Shown piece after piece: positions 30,181 to 42,889 of a DNA stretch of 64,000 bases; within the stretch, counting starts at the first letter, position 1; each line of letters opens with the position of its first letter. The DNA is taken from assembly GCA_019044685.2 (NCBI GenBank), contig JAGTXX020000012.1, positions 1,550,001-1,614,000 on the forward strand, read 5' to 3'. The translations under genes were made by a program, and so were the position numbers. The DNA comes from Nannochloris sp. 'desiccata' (Eukaryota > Chlorophyta > Trebouxiophyceae > Chlorellales > Chlorellaceae). The notes under the pieces were generated by a model that was not told the origin of the DNA, ran no database searches, and saw nothing but the letters and a program-made list of their open reading frames with translations.

Positions 30181-30404
30181 CAAAAACAGGAATGTACATA
30201 GCCGTCGGGGGTGTGGAGGAGCAATAAAATTCAACAACTCTGTCTATGATTATTTGTATAACTCTTTTGTAATTAATGTGATGCACATCAACTGCAATAT
30301 GATAGTTTTAGTCAACGATTCAAGGGTATTTATTACTGCAGATTAAATAAAATAGATCAGTTTAAATTGGGCGGACTAAATTATAAAGCTGCGATTTGCA
30401 TCCG

Positions 30405-31796
30405 ATGGAACCTCAATTTGCTTCATTAAAGTTAGGAGAGGAACCTAATGAAGTAATGCCCGTGAGTTCTCAGGGTTTTTGATAATATTAAAGATTCAAA
30501 ATTCAAAGATTCAAACCATGCTTTTTAATCTGCCTGTAGGACTGGGCTTCGCTACCTGACGATGTGCTCCACAGAACTTACCAAAAGCTCTTTGAAGCTG
30601 ATGCAGACTCGCCGTGGCCATTGACTAAGGCTGTTAGTCAAGTCCAGACACTCCGCCTTGTGGCCAAGAACTGGGCACAAGTCTTGGCAAATAGGCCACC
30701 GGCTCTTCAGCTGAAAATAGAAAACATAGATGAATACTGCCATGCAGAATGGGTTACTGCATTTCCCGTTAAAACCCTGCATATGCATCTGGTTGTGCCC
30801 CCTTCGCATGAAACTTCCTTGTCTGACGTTGATCAGGACGAAGAACATCTACTCACTAGATCCGTTCTTATGACTGACTGTATACATGGTAGTGTTGAAG
30901 GGTTGTGTTTTGGCAAAATGGTTGATCTTAAATCTCTCACTATAGAATGCCAAGGCTATTCATGGGGGAATGGTGCTGGTATCTTCAATGCGGATCCACT
31001 TCAAAAGTTGGAACACCTTAGTCACCTTAAACTCACAGGATTTCTGGGATTTGAATTGAGGAATTTGCCACTTTCTGTGCGAAATATTACTTTAGGGTAT
31101 GTGGAACTTGAGGGCGATTCGAATGAACCTGATGCTAACGAGATTCAATTTTCATTGGTTCCGGAATTACCAGAAAATATCAACCTTGATAGGTTAAGAT
31201 TAACTTCCTATAATGCTATAGGGGTTGCAAACCTCGACGCACTGTGGGATTGCTGTAGATATATTGAGATAGATGCAGGGTTTTGCTTGCTAGGCGTACC
31301 TGTCTCGGATCCAGAGGTGATCAATGCGTTCGAAAGGCCGTACCGAGAGGGAAGGTATGTGCCTCCCCACATTTTGGCAGACCCGGAGGCTCAAGAGGCA
31401 TCTTCAAAGGCAGCAGACAAGACTATGGAGTACCTACTGAGCGGTATAGCAAGCAGTTCAAAGCTAGAAGTTTTGAGTTTTAGTAGACAGTGTGCCGAGT
31501 CGGTGCATTTGGTACCAGGAAGGGCAGGAAACTTAAGATCTTCTGTTGAATTTCTACATTCAGTGGTCAAGCATAAGATACAATATTTGCCTGGAGTGTG
31601 TGGTCGGGAATTGCTAGATCGGTTCCATATTATGCAAGGGAGAGGAACCTTGCCTGGGTCGGCAATAAAACTCGATGTCCACGAGGAAGACCATGGATTC
31701 AATGATGGAGAATCCTATTCTAATAAATGGGATTTTCGGGTGGTGGTTGAGGAAAGGATGTCTCCAGGTAGAAGGGTGGTTGTGGAGGAACAATAA
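30405..31796 (+). CDS. F-box protein with LRR-like region
   Basis: Two exons, 30405-30461 and 30540-31796, with a 78-bp GT-AG intron; 437 aa. The second exon opens directly with the F-box (DWASLPDDVLHRTYQKLF, residues 20-37). The ORF's own GTG start would lose the front of that motif. Residues about 110-260 show irregular leucine-rich units (LKSLTIECQGY, LSHLKLTGFLGF, RNITLGYVELEG, DRLRLTSYNAIG). F-box proteins link substrates to SCF ubiquitin ligases through Skp1; the substrate is unknown. A TATAAA lies at 30382-30387, only about 20 bp before the ATG. A degenerate copy sits immediately upstream. Confidence 0.8.
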
Positions 31797-32004
31797 AGCG
31801 AATTATGGGGAAAGTAAGGGAGGAGGAGCCAGGGCGCCACAAGGACGACCTCCAACCAAGATGATAATGAATTAAGAGTAGAAGCATTCATCCAAAGGGC
31901 TCGTTTTTGAAATTGCTGTAACTCTGCTTTATAATTTAAGTTGTGTTGTTAGCATAAATAGCTCTCGTTCACTGGCGTGTGCAAAGATATTTGATTGATT
32001 GACA

Positions 32005-33126
32005 ATGCAAGCTTTTCTACCAACTTCTGCTGGAGTGCGCCATGGATCTGGAGTTTCTAGTAGAAATATAGCATCCTCTCTGCCACAGCGTAACCTTAGG
32101 ACAGTGCAGAGTAGGACTCGCCTTGTGATCAGTGCAGCTGGTGGCCATGGTGGTCCTCCTGTCCCCAAAGGCACACCTAAGAGTAAGTAGAATTGTTTTT
32201 TGTGGTAGATATAGAGTGTTGATACGATGCGCAAAGCCCATGCCTGCGTTTTTGCGATTATTTGTTGTCTCCGACACGATCTTCCCCCGTCCTTACGCCC
32301 CACCGCCGCTAAAACTACTAGCTTCTAACCCCTCTAAATTTCTCACTTCTGCAGCTTTCTTGGAAGAGCTTCGTGCTTATGCCATGGCTCTTCATACCAG
32401 AGAACAAGCTCCCAGGGAAGGCAAAGCTCCCTCTCAAAAGCCACAACAAGCTGTATGTTGAATTTCTTTTATTCAAAGGCCACCCGCAACCCTTGTTTCA
32501 TGCATGAAGCATATGTTCATTTCTAAACTTGATCTAACTAAAACATTTAATTGTTATATGATTTATTTTTGCAGTGGGCTCCTACAAAAGAGGGTTATCT
32601 TAGATTTTTGATTGAATCTAAAGCTGTCTATGAAGCGTTCGAAGACATTATGGCCAATGACCCCAATACAACATACCGAGCATTTGTAAACACTGGATTG
32701 GAGCGTACTGCCGCTCTTGAAAAAGACATTGCTTACATGGTCAAGACGTGGAATCTTAAAGCAGATCCTCCTGCACCAGGTGGCCCTGGATCGGCGTATG
32801 CTGGCTTTCTTCGTAATTTAGCCTCTCGATCTCCGACTGCATTTTTATGCCACTACTATAATTTCTATTTTGCCCATACTGCCGGTGGTCGTATGATTGG
32901 TGCTCAGGTATCTAAAATGGCATTAGATAACTGGATGGGTGATTTCTATAAATGGGATGGTGAGGTCTCTCAATTGGTTGAAGGGGTGAGAGGAAAGATT
33001 AACGAGGTCACCGATACATGGAGCAGAGAAGATAAAGATTCTTGTTTAAGAGAGACTGCGAGGACGTTTAAATATAGCGGAGGGTTGTTGGCTGAGTTGG
33101 CTGGTGGTAAGCGAGGTGCCCATTAG
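32005..33126 (+). CDS. HMOX1: Plastid heme oxygenase (HO1/HY1 type)
   Basis: Three exons: 32005-32182, 32355-32452 and 32575-33126; introns of 172 and 122 bp; 275 aa. It cleaves heme to biliverdin IX-alpha with ferredoxin, feeding bilin signalling in the plastid. The first about 50 residues are a Ser/Arg-rich transit peptide. The proximal heme ligand is His73 in FLEELRAYAMALHT, rebuilt across the first junction. Exon 3 starts with WAPTKEGYLRFLIESKAVY, typical of plant HOs, and contains TAFLCHYYNFYFAHTAGGRMIG, the distal-helix glycine region. Length fits the plant family. Confidence 0.94.
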
Positions 33127-33428
33127 TAAGCTGGATGCTAGTTGTTGTAGTTGTTCTACCTCTTATCCACAAGTCACTGTGGCGGTGGGGTAGAAAAATG
33201 TTTTGAACATTTCATTTGCTCGCCTCTGCATTTCCATGTTTACTTCTTTATTTCTGAAATTCAATTTAATACTTTGGAATATCCATGAAACATTTCCCAG
33301 TCTCTAGAACATAAAAATTAAAATGAAAACGAGACCCCTTCGATCTGGTTTACTCTCCGAGTTAATGAAGCGTTTAATAATCTTCTATAATTGATTCCCT
33401 CACCTGCGATCTAAAGAATATCAACACA
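33127..33428. other. Intergenic region, nothing recognised
   Basis: Spacer of 302 bp between two plus-strand genes. No motif or ORF of note. Confidence 0.4.
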
Positions 33429-35131
33429 ATGGAGGCTCGGATGGCAGCGATGGTCGATAATCTGACCAGCGACCGCGCAGATCGCTTCGAACAGGCGAGT
33501 AGAATTATTTCAATTACTCCTCACACAAACATCGTTACTTTCGTGTTGAATACCGGAAAGTTTGGTTTGCAATAAGACACAGCTTATGTATTTATACACA
33601 TAACTTTGCAGGGCTGCCGTGAAGCTGCTGCTATGATCGACATGCTCCAAGGTTCGTTATCATTCCCCGCCAGTAGTGGCAGTAGCCAGAAGGTGACTGC
33701 AACTCTACTTGTCAGTGCTAGCAGAATCTTGGAAGAGAGCCTTAAATATCCTAACGATGTAGCGAGGCACCACACCCTTCGATCTTTGGCTGCAGCCTTG
33801 GCTGAGGCACTTGTCCCAGGAAATCAAAGTAAAGGCGGGGGCACCGGAGATACTTCACAAAGAACAGCGCTGAGCGAGCAGGAACAGAAACGCAGCGAGA
33901 TGGAGAAAATCATTAACTCAAATCTATCTAATGATGTTTTAGACTGGGGTGCTGCGGCATTACTATCTCAAAATGTTCTTTTAGCGACCGCCAACAACAA
34001 TGCAATACGTCTGCCATCGTTGTATCTTTTACAAGCAAACAATCTTGATAATCAGAGCTTCAACACGCTAAATTCATTGCTACAATTATCAATACACGTT
34101 CCATCATTAGACTCCATTAGTGGTGCACCTAGTACGCTCTTAAGAAGAGCTCAGCAAGTACCACTGCCATCTTTCAGCACCTGTTCAACAGCTGGTGATA
34201 AGCATTCTCAAGAAGCATGGACCGCGTACTTGACAATACATCCGCAGGTAAAGAAGCAAAAATAGCTTTAATTTAGCTTTATTACAGTATCATATCTTTT
34301 GTCTTCTGAAATCAATGTACGGCTGACTTTATTTTCTTTTAAAATTCTTTTCAGGCGCTGCAGGAGCTTCTTGCTGGTGTGCTTTCTCATGCTACAACAA
34401 CTACTAGGAAAACAACATCAAGCTCTATCAAAGCATCAGTACATTCAAAACCTGAATGGAAATCTGGTATTGAGGCAATTGCTGCTTCTCCTGCTCTTCA
34501 TATAGCAGCACGGAGTATCTTCCGTGCTTGGTTTGCTACCAGCGGCAATATGCACGCCTGGTTGTTGCATTGGCATGTATTTAAATTATCTAGTGGCAGT
34601 GATAATCATATGAAATTGCCTTATTACCTATACCCTGGAGAATTGAGAAACACGGCTGAATGTGTCTTTGAAGCTGGTCTCTCTCTAGAGGCCAGCATGA
34701 ACAGTGCTGTCAAGGAAGAAAAAGAGCGATTAACAATAGCAGCACTGGGAGCAGGATTGCAAAGCATCCGTAGACATGCAATGGATGATGAGATGTTTTC
34801 ATTATTGTTAGATGGATTTGAGCTTACAAAAGCGGCTTTAGAGCAGCTTTTATGGACACAAGAAGGAGACAGAAAAGATGACCAAGGTGGCAATACAGAA
34901 ATGGTCTACAGCACTATTTTAGAAAAGAAAGAGCCTTATTTTAGATCGCCTGTTCCTCGCAACGCTGCAGAATGGCTTGCATTGGTTATGTGGCCATTTA
35001 ATACTACTCAGCAACGTTTGATGTGCGATGCAGTAGTACAGAATAATAGCAGCACTGCAGACGTGGTAGAGGAAGTGCATCAAAGTATTTCTATTTTACA
35101 GAGCATCTGGTGTCCAATACTACTAAATTGA
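33429..35131 (+). CDS. Helical protein of unknown function
   Basis: Three exons: 33429-33494, 33612-34247 and 34355-35131; 492 aa, each exon a multiple of three. The first intron has a GC donor (CAG/GCGAGT) and an AG acceptor; no GT donor would keep frame. The protein is almost all helical. The segment ATLLVSASRILEESLKYPND followed by RHHTLRSL (about 45-75) faintly resembles a PUB/PUG domain, but this is tentative. The C-terminal half (ARSIFRAWFATSGNMHAWLL, RNTAECVFEAGLSLEAS) is not recognised. No signal peptide or membrane segment. A TGTAA lies at 35142, just after the stop. Confidence 0.72.
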
Positions 35132-35274
35132 GTACTATAACTGTAAACGAAGTAATAGGAACGTGGGTAGATAGAGTAGATACTAAATATAAGGGTTGTG
35201 AGTATTGTCGAAGAAAAGAACTTGGCCAGTGACGACATCAAACGTAGTTCTTAGTATTCTATTACTATTGATTT

Positions 35275-35732
35275 TCAGGGGGGCCCTTGAGCAGCTGGTG
35301 CGATTACCACTGGTGCTATTACTGCTGGTGCTATGGATGGCATCGCTTCAGCTTGTTTAAATTCCCAAGGTCTTCTACAAAAAGGGCATTTCTGTTCAGG
35401 CTGGGACGACAACCATTTATTAATACACTGAATATGAAAGGCATGAGAACAGACACCCCATACTACTGGAGCATCATCACCTGGAAAATTGGCTTCAGGG
35501 GGATTTCCGTCGAAAGGGGCCCGGCAAATACCGCACATGTCGTCGCCTGTAGAGAAAAATAATGAACAAAGTTTAGAAGGTTGGCGTCGAGGGGAAGCAA
35601 GCGACCAAGGAGAACCAAATATTGCTTCCAGGAAGCAGAGAAGAATGCGAAATATAGCCTATTGATCTGACCTGCATTCCATGTCCAGTTGGCTACGCCA
35701 TGCCAATGGTTTATTGTTACTTTGAAGCCCAT
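35275..35732 (-). CDS. APC11: APC11 RING-H2 subunit of the anaphase-promoting complex
   Basis: Two exons, 35732-35672 and 35546-35275, with a 125-bp intron; 110 aa. The start MGFKVTINHWHGVANWTWNA and its continuation GDDMCGICRAPFDG match the APC11 N-terminus. The RING-H2 domain uses Cys25, Cys28, then PGDDAPVVWGVCSHAFH, CINKW and CPFCRRPWEF. APC11 is the catalytic RING subunit that, with APC2, transfers ubiquitin from E2 to cyclins and securin. It carries an extra C-terminal tail of about 22 residues rich in Ala, Pro, Val and Ile (repeating VIAP), not usual for the about 84-residue family. An upstream in-frame start adds residues with no family counterpart. Confidence 0.93.
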
Positions 35733-36084
35733 GGCTTTGATAGTTTTCAGATCATCATTTTGATGGCAATCAAATCTTTGATCAGGGCTGGTGGGCACTC
35801 TCGAAAATTGTAGTAGCTTCTATTGATTTCAAAATTAAAAATAAATGCAAACAACATCTGAGATATAGAGCTGGAACCAAGTTCTATTAAATGGTGCTGC
35901 GAAAACTTCACTTCGAATGTTCTCCTTCAGCTCGTAAGAACTCATTGTAATAAGTTTTCAATATCCGTTGAAATCTGTATTTCGATACCCAGTTGCCCTT
36001 GCTATCCAACATCGAATTTGTCTTGATCAATTCTTGCATCTTTACTTTTTTAAACCTGCTTGGCAATAACGCATTAAGCTTCCG
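35733..36084. promoter_or_regulatory. Divergent intergenic region, APC11 / SKI8
   Basis: AT-rich spacer of 352 bp between divergent starts. No distinct element recognised. Confidence 0.4.
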
Positions 36085-37023
36085 ATGCGTCTTTCACTTT
36101 TACAAAAGCTTGATAATGCCCATGAAGATTCGGTTTGGACTGTTCAATGGGGCGCAGGCTCTAATTGCTTAGTTACCGGCTCGGTGGATGAGACTGCAAA
36201 AATTTGGGCACAAGAAGAAGACACCCTGGTTCAACAGCACGTCTTTACTGATATTTCTCTCGGAGCTGTTAGCGTTGCTGTTGATTCTACAGGCAGTGCT
36301 GGTGCTATTTGCAGTTTAGATAGCAATATTCTTTTATGGAACATGGCTGACAACACCTTTCTTGCCCACGCAAAACAAAACCCTTCAGAAGCTTGGGGAA
36401 TCGCTTTCATGCCACGTGCATCGCCTGATGAACCATTGGTTTTAGCTATTGCTGGTGGCAGTTCGAATAAAGTGCGTTTATGGGACGTGACGACATCTGA
36501 AGAGATTCTCTCGGCAGATATGCCCCCCAACGAGTCAAAAAGTAAAAAAGACAGATTTGTGCTGTGTATTGCAGTAGCACCAGATGGTAGTAAATTCGCA
36601 GCAGGTGCTATGGATGGTGCTGTAGCTGTCTTTGATGCTAAAAGTGGACACGTTCTCCACCAATTAACAGGGCATTTCAAACCTGTTCGAGGAATTTCTT
36701 TTACCCCCGACAGCAAGCATGTATTAACAGCCTGTGATGATTGCCACGTGAATATGTATGATGTACAAGGCGGGACACTTGTTGATTCTTTCTCTGGGCA
36801 TGAAAATTGGGTTGTTTCTGTTGCAGTACATCCAGATGGTACTGCCTTTGTGACTGGTGGTGCTGACGGGAAAGTTAAATTGTGGGACATGGCGACAAAG
36901 ACTTGTGTACAAACATTGAATGAACACGTAGATCAAGTCTGGGGGGTTGCGTGGAGAGCAGATGGAAGCAGAGTAGCGAGTGTTTCTGATGATCGCAGTG
37001 TCTGTATCTTCGATTTTGCTTAA
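36085..37023 (+). CDS. SKI8: SKI8/WDR61/VIP3-like WD40 protein
   Basis: Intronless, 312 aa, filled by seven WD40 repeats. Start HEDSVWTVQWGAGSNCLVTGSVDETAKIW; later repeats GKVKLWDMATKTCVQTL and VDQVWGVAWRADGSRVASVSDD. The repeat CIAVAPDGSKFAAGAMDGAV followed by LTGHFKPVRGISFTPDSKHV is diagnostic for this family. SKI8 is a scaffold shared by the cytoplasmic Ski complex (3'-5' mRNA decay) and the nuclear Paf1 elongation complex. A TGTAA at 37064 follows the stop. Confidence 0.9.
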   Translation: MRLSLLQKLDNAHEDSVWTVQWGAGSNCLVTGSVDETAKIWAQEEDTLVQQHVFTDISLGAVSVAVDSTGSAGAICSLDSNILLWNMADNTFLAHAKQNPSEAWGIAFMPRASPDEPLVLAIAGGSSNKVRLWDVTTSEEILSADMPPNESKSKKDRFVLCIAVAPDGSKFAAGAMDGAVAVFDAKSGHVLHQLTGHFKPVRGISFTPDSKHVLTACDDCHVNMYDVQGGTLVDSFSGHENWVVSVAVHPDGTAFVTGGADGKVKLWDMATKTCVQTLNEHVDQVWGVAWRADGSRVASVSDDRSVCIFDFA

Positions 37024-37406
37024 GAGATTAGTTATGACGTAAAACTGGTGTTGAAAACTTGATTGTAAATTTTTACATTGCATTTTTAAGGACATATGAA
37101 TGAAGAGATATTCGATTGAATTTCTAGGATATCGGTTAGTTTGCTTAAAAAATAGCAGCAGTAGGAAAAAGGGAAAATAGGTGCCAGAAGATAATGCAAG
37201 GGACAAAACAGTAAGTAAAAATTTATTCTTGATTGGAAACAATTTGTTGAATTGCAGAAAAAGGGATTAGATTGTAGCCGTAATGGAAACGCAGTTTAGA
37301 ATTTTCGCTCAAAGTAACACTAGTAATCGTTTAGCTTGTTGGTTAAAAAAAAATGTACGTTTTTAAAAACTGAGGCGTTGAAGGTGTTTCTCCTTTTCTT
37401 TCTCTT
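37024..37406. other. Convergent 3' intergenic region
   Basis: AT-rich spacer of 383 bp with a TGTAA at 37064-37068. No gene recognised. Confidence 0.4.
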
Positions 37407-40400
37407 TCACCTCATGTAGGTATATCCATCGAGTCTACGCATGATACACTGCATTGCAGCTTCAGCTTCAGATACATCAATACGCCGACCAGATACCGCT
37501 TCCATTGACATGCTATGCATGCTACGCAGCATTAAATCTGCATCATGGCCAGCACGAGATAACACGGTGGCTACAGATTCACCCACCACTGTTCGCTCTA
37601 TTATAAAAGAGCGAGTAGAGTTAGAGGAAGTCATAGAGTGGGTCAATGCTGCATCATCATCAGCACCATTTTTGTTGTTAATGTTGCTGTTAACGTTGCT
37701 TTCAGTAAGATGGTTCCAGTTGAGAAGTGAGCTGCACTCGCTGCCAGTTCTTGCGTGATTGCCACCATCGCCACCACCGCCTTCAGAGCAGAGGCTCATA
37801 CAGGATGCTACTGGATGCACAGGCTTCGTAATGCAAATAGTATCGCAATTATTATAAAGTACCTCATCGCTGCTGTTCATTGCATTGATCTGTACTACGT
37901 CATATTGCAGCTGGCCATTCGTACTATTAGTTGGTGCACCAGCAGTTGTACTAGGCCGTACTCTAATTGTAGCCGAGTTCAAAGATCCAAACATATTGTG
38001 ATTGGAGCCCATCGTTTCTTGGTAGACCCCGGTAAGGAACATACCCAGACGGTAAGGCTCATCGGCAGTATTAGAGGAAGAATGCAAAGGTAAAGAGCGG
38101 AGAGGTGCACCTCCATTAGGGTTGATAAAAGAATCAATTTTTCCATCAGAATCGCAGGTGAGATCAACAAGCACAGCACGCATATCAGGAATTTGTTCCA
38201 ATCGCGACAATGGCATAATAGGAAATACTTGATCAATAGCCCAGCAATCAACTGCAGACCGGAACACACTCAAATTTATATGCACCATAGACACTGGGGA
38301 GTGAGAGTGGTTGCCGTCGGAAGAGGTGCACCTTGTATTTTCAGTTAAAGAGACGCCATGTAAAGTAGCAAGCTCTCTGCTCCGTGCTGAAATAGCATCT
38401 ACAAGCTCATCGACTGCTGCTTTGTCAGGTAACGTCAGCATTCCAAGTTTAAATGCACGAAGGGTGTCTTCCTTGAAATACGTGGCATCTCTGAGAGCAC
38501 CTCGTAAAGAGGAAGCAGTAGGACCCATACTGTCCAAGATCTGGCGTAGCGTAGTAAGCAAGATTTTAGCTTTAGATGAAATATCATTGGAGAGATTAGA
38601 AATAGTAGCAGCTATGTTGTTAGATTGTTGTTGTTCACTTAAAGAGCATCGCTGTAAAGGGCTGTGGAGGGACGCTGTGGTAAGGCTAAAAGGAAGAAAA
38701 ATAGCGGACGTAGCTTCCTGGTCTTCATTATTAGCTATAAAATGAGTATTGGTAGTAATATTAGCAGCAGCAGCACCAGCGTCTTCTTCGTTGACAGTAT
38801 TTTTCTGAATGACATCAAACACAACGACAGCATGGTGAGATGCCAACGCTCTGCCACTTTCAGATACCAAAGTAGGTACATTGACACCTCTACTAGCACA
38901 AGCTTCCCCAACTGCACCAACGACAGCTGATGCATAGTCTTCTAAAGCATATGCACGTGACGTGTGCTCTTCTGAACCAGAGCCGTCGTAGTCCACCGCC
39001 AGTCCACCACCAACATCTAAGAAAGAAAGACCATGCGCACCCATTTTCACTAGTTCAGCATACAAAGCAGCACCTTCGGCAAGGGCATCACGCACCTCGC
39101 CTAAAGAACTCATTTGAGAGCCCACGTGGAAATGCAATAAATGAAGGCGGGAGAGCAAATCAGCGGAACCAAGACGGTGTATTGCAGCAACAATCTGGCG
39201 ATTATTAAGTCCAAACTTAGCATAATCACCTGAAGTGGATGCCCAATGTCCCCCATGGACAGTCCCCAATTTAGCACGGATACCCAAAGCAGTAGGACTA
39301 CCAGGTACCAGAGTTGCTGCTTTGATCGCCAATGCCACCTCCTCTGGCTGTTCCATGACGATCACAACAGAAGGGCCTAGCTGACCTACACGCATAGCTA
39401 ATTCCATATATTCAGCATCTTTGTATCCATTGCAAATAATTAGAGTGCCGACAGAAGAAGTGCCAGCTTCAGCTAAAGTGGCAGCTGCCAGAACCAGCTC
39501 AGCCTTGCTGCCAACTTCTAAACCAAAGTTGAAAGGTAAACCAAATTCTACTACTGCTCGTACAACGTCACGATCGTGGTTGCATTTGACTGGGAAAACA
39601 CCGCGATAGCAGGCTGGATATCCAGCCCGCTGAATAGCTGAAGCAAAGGCACCCTGCAAATAGGAAGAAAAAAATATTATTAAGGAAAAGGGCGTGAGAC
39701 CCGGTTTCTATAGTTAAATGAATGAATTAAGGAAGCATTGTAGGCGGGAGTGAATGGAAAAGCGACTATAAGGTCTGAGTCCCAGTACTTACGTTGAGTT
39801 TAGCAATACGGTCTCCAAGGATATCAGGAAACCGGAGAATAAGTGGAGTGCGAAAACCCTGTGCCGCCAATTGAGATGTCAGCTCATTAAGATCCAGAGA
39901 AGGACCTGAATCTGCGTTGATTTGAAAGGAATTAAGAAAGTAATAGATGTTAAAATAATTAAAATAACCATAACCGCAGCAATATTTAATAAAAGATTAA
40001 ACTTAATGCGAAAAAATCAACCCGCCAGGTGGGTTCCCTCTCTCTTGCCGCCAGGTGTAAAATTTTTGAAGGTGGGCTTACCTCCTTGCGGCTTTACAGC
40101 CAATTGACCATCACTTGAGACCTCGAAATACCCTTCAGACCATCCAGCGACGTTGTATAGCTTCGCGGCGTCGCTGGAATTCCAAGGAGAGTCTACTTGA
40201 CAGCTGGGCGGAAGAGATTCTACCAATCCCGGGGAGGCAATTGTAAACTTGGTTGGCTCCCAAAGTTGCCTTGTTGGCTCCTCGAGACGTGCTGCTTTCG
40301 CGATATTACCCTCTTCTAAATAGACGCTGCTGTCCCCAGACAATGACAACGCCTCATCTTTTTCAATTAAGATCGAGTCCCGAGTTTGTCTGTTGACCAG

Positions 40401-40448
40401 CGAACGATCGAGGAAGTCGGCCCATGGTTTCTTGTCAGAGATTGCCAT
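37407..40448 (-). CDS. ADC: Plant-type biosynthetic arginine decarboxylase
   Basis: Three exons: 40448-40082, 39911-39793 and 39653-37407; introns of 170 and 139 bp; 910 aa. It decarboxylates arginine to agmatine, the first step of putrescine synthesis. Exon 1 includes WNSSDAAKLYNVAGWSEGYFE; exon 2 ends LILRFPDILGDRIAKLN; exon 3 carries the PLP lysine in GVFPVKCNHDRDVV (Lys185), LHFHVGSQ, SFLDVGGGLAVDYDGS and LVSESGRAL. This fold-type III PLP enzyme is about 200 residues longer than typical plant ADC. The excess is Ser/Asn-rich insertions at the C-terminal side (for example around 38600-38800 and 37600-37900). The frame is open upstream of the chosen ATG, so the N-terminus is not certain. Confidence 0.9.
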
Positions 40449-40683
40449 CCAGAAGGCTAGGCGCTCTCTTAGGTTGTCGTCGAGGTATACAATCCAATGA
40501 AGAAAAAACAACAGCCTCCAGGGGTGTATCAGCCTAGAAGGTGCCCTTAACACGCTTCTCTTTGGCGGGCAGAATCAGTCGACTTTCCAAAGCGCCGCGA
40601 AGGTCTCTTGAACTCACCCTCATAAGATCGTCAGCGAATTTCATTTATTGGTAAACGTTAATCTACAAACTATACACTTGAAG

Positions 40684-41790
<1,107 letters not shown>

Positions 41791-42030
41791 GTAGTTGGAA
41801 AAATGGATGCATCAAAAATTCGTTCAGATTGATGATATTGCTGTCTACCATTCTGCATATGTTTATATAGAATAAGAGCACCCATGTCTGCTATATTTTT
41901 GTTAGTGCTTGCTCTTTTGTAAAACAATAAAATTTGATAGAAACAGGAAAGAATGGAACGTTACAAAGCGAGAAAAAGGGTCGACAAGGAACTACTTTAA
42001 ATCAAAAAATGAACTAGCAAAACAACTGAT

Positions 42031-42507
42031 TTACTTTGCAGGAGGTGGTGGAGGTGCCCCAGATCCTCCACTTACTTTAGCCTCCACATCCTTCTCTTCG
42101 AGAATTTCTACTGTGTGCCCTGCAGGCACATCCCATGGAGCCCATTCCTTCATATTGACGACAAGCTTGAGTTCTTCTTTGCATAATTTAATTTCCTGCT
42201 CAAGTTGTCTACCAAACTGTTCTTCTAATGCTGCGTCAGATGCGTCTGTGTTCAATGCCTGCAGCTTGGCGTTGACGGTGGCCTCAATGGATCGTCTGTA
42301 TTCTGCATCTGCAGGAATGTCCTTAAGAGCCGCCAAGACCTCTTGTAATTTCTCTGCAAGGTGATGTCTGGCTTGTTCATCTACAGGGAGGCCAACAATT
42401 CCAGTTGTGGCCTTGCTAAAGCTTCGTGTTGTGATCGCTGCTGCTCCTAATTCCCACCGGAGCGATGGCAGCGCCGTTGCCAGCGTTTTGAGCAATGACG
42501 ATTGCAT
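42031..42507 (-). CDS. NDUFA5: Complex I B13 / NDUFA5 subunit, mitochondrial
   Basis: Intronless, 158 aa. The N-terminal 30 residues are basic and hydroxylated (RSFSKATT), a mitochondrial presequence. The core TTGIVGLPVDEQARHHLAEKL, then YRRSIEATVNAKLQAL and LKLVVNMKEWAPWDVP, is the ETC complex I B13-subunit domain. It is an accessory subunit of the peripheral arm of NADH:ubiquinone oxidoreductase. The tail is Gly/Pro-rich and ends in a proline run. Confidence 0.9.
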   Translation of the reverse strand: MQSSLLKTLATALPSLRWELGAAAITTRSFSKATTGIVGLPVDEQARHHLAEKLQEVLAALKDIPADAEYRRSIEATVNAKLQALNTDASDAALEEQFGRQLEQEIKLCKEELKLVVNMKEWAPWDVPAGHTVEILEEKDVEAKVSGGSGAPPPPPAK

Positions 42508-42889
42508 TTGTCAATATACTCAACTAGATGGAGACGCGTCAGATAATAGCACAATAGCAGCCACGATGATTTGATTGAAGAACAAGGTTAAGTTTGGAGA
42601 CAGGGAAATTCAAGATAGATGCCCTTGTCAGAAGGTTGTCAAGAATATTTAATATGTTCCACTGTTACTATCGGCTGGATTCTTTATAAATTAAGGCCAT
42701 CTATCATCGAAAATGAAAAAATTCCCTGCTTTTGAAGGAGGCACCATCTGCACATTTGGTCGTCTTTAATTTTCATAAACTTCAATATTTTGCTGGAGCC
42801 CAAACGTCTGTAACATATAATAGGGGGATTGCAAGCAGTGGTTTCCAAGGCAAGGTATTCTGCAGTGGTTCCGGTTGGAATTCTTCAGG
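42508..42889. promoter_or_regulatory. Divergent intergenic region
   Basis: Spacer of 382 bp. An open frame over about 42732-42889 and an AG just before the ATG at 42890 leave room for an additional upstream exon of the next gene, but none is supported. Confidence 0.35.

Noticed and set aside
29867..30286. 139-aa minus-strand ORF
   Set aside because: The plus strand shows ordered similarity to the neighbouring F-box protein, so this ORF is a by-product of the pseudogene.
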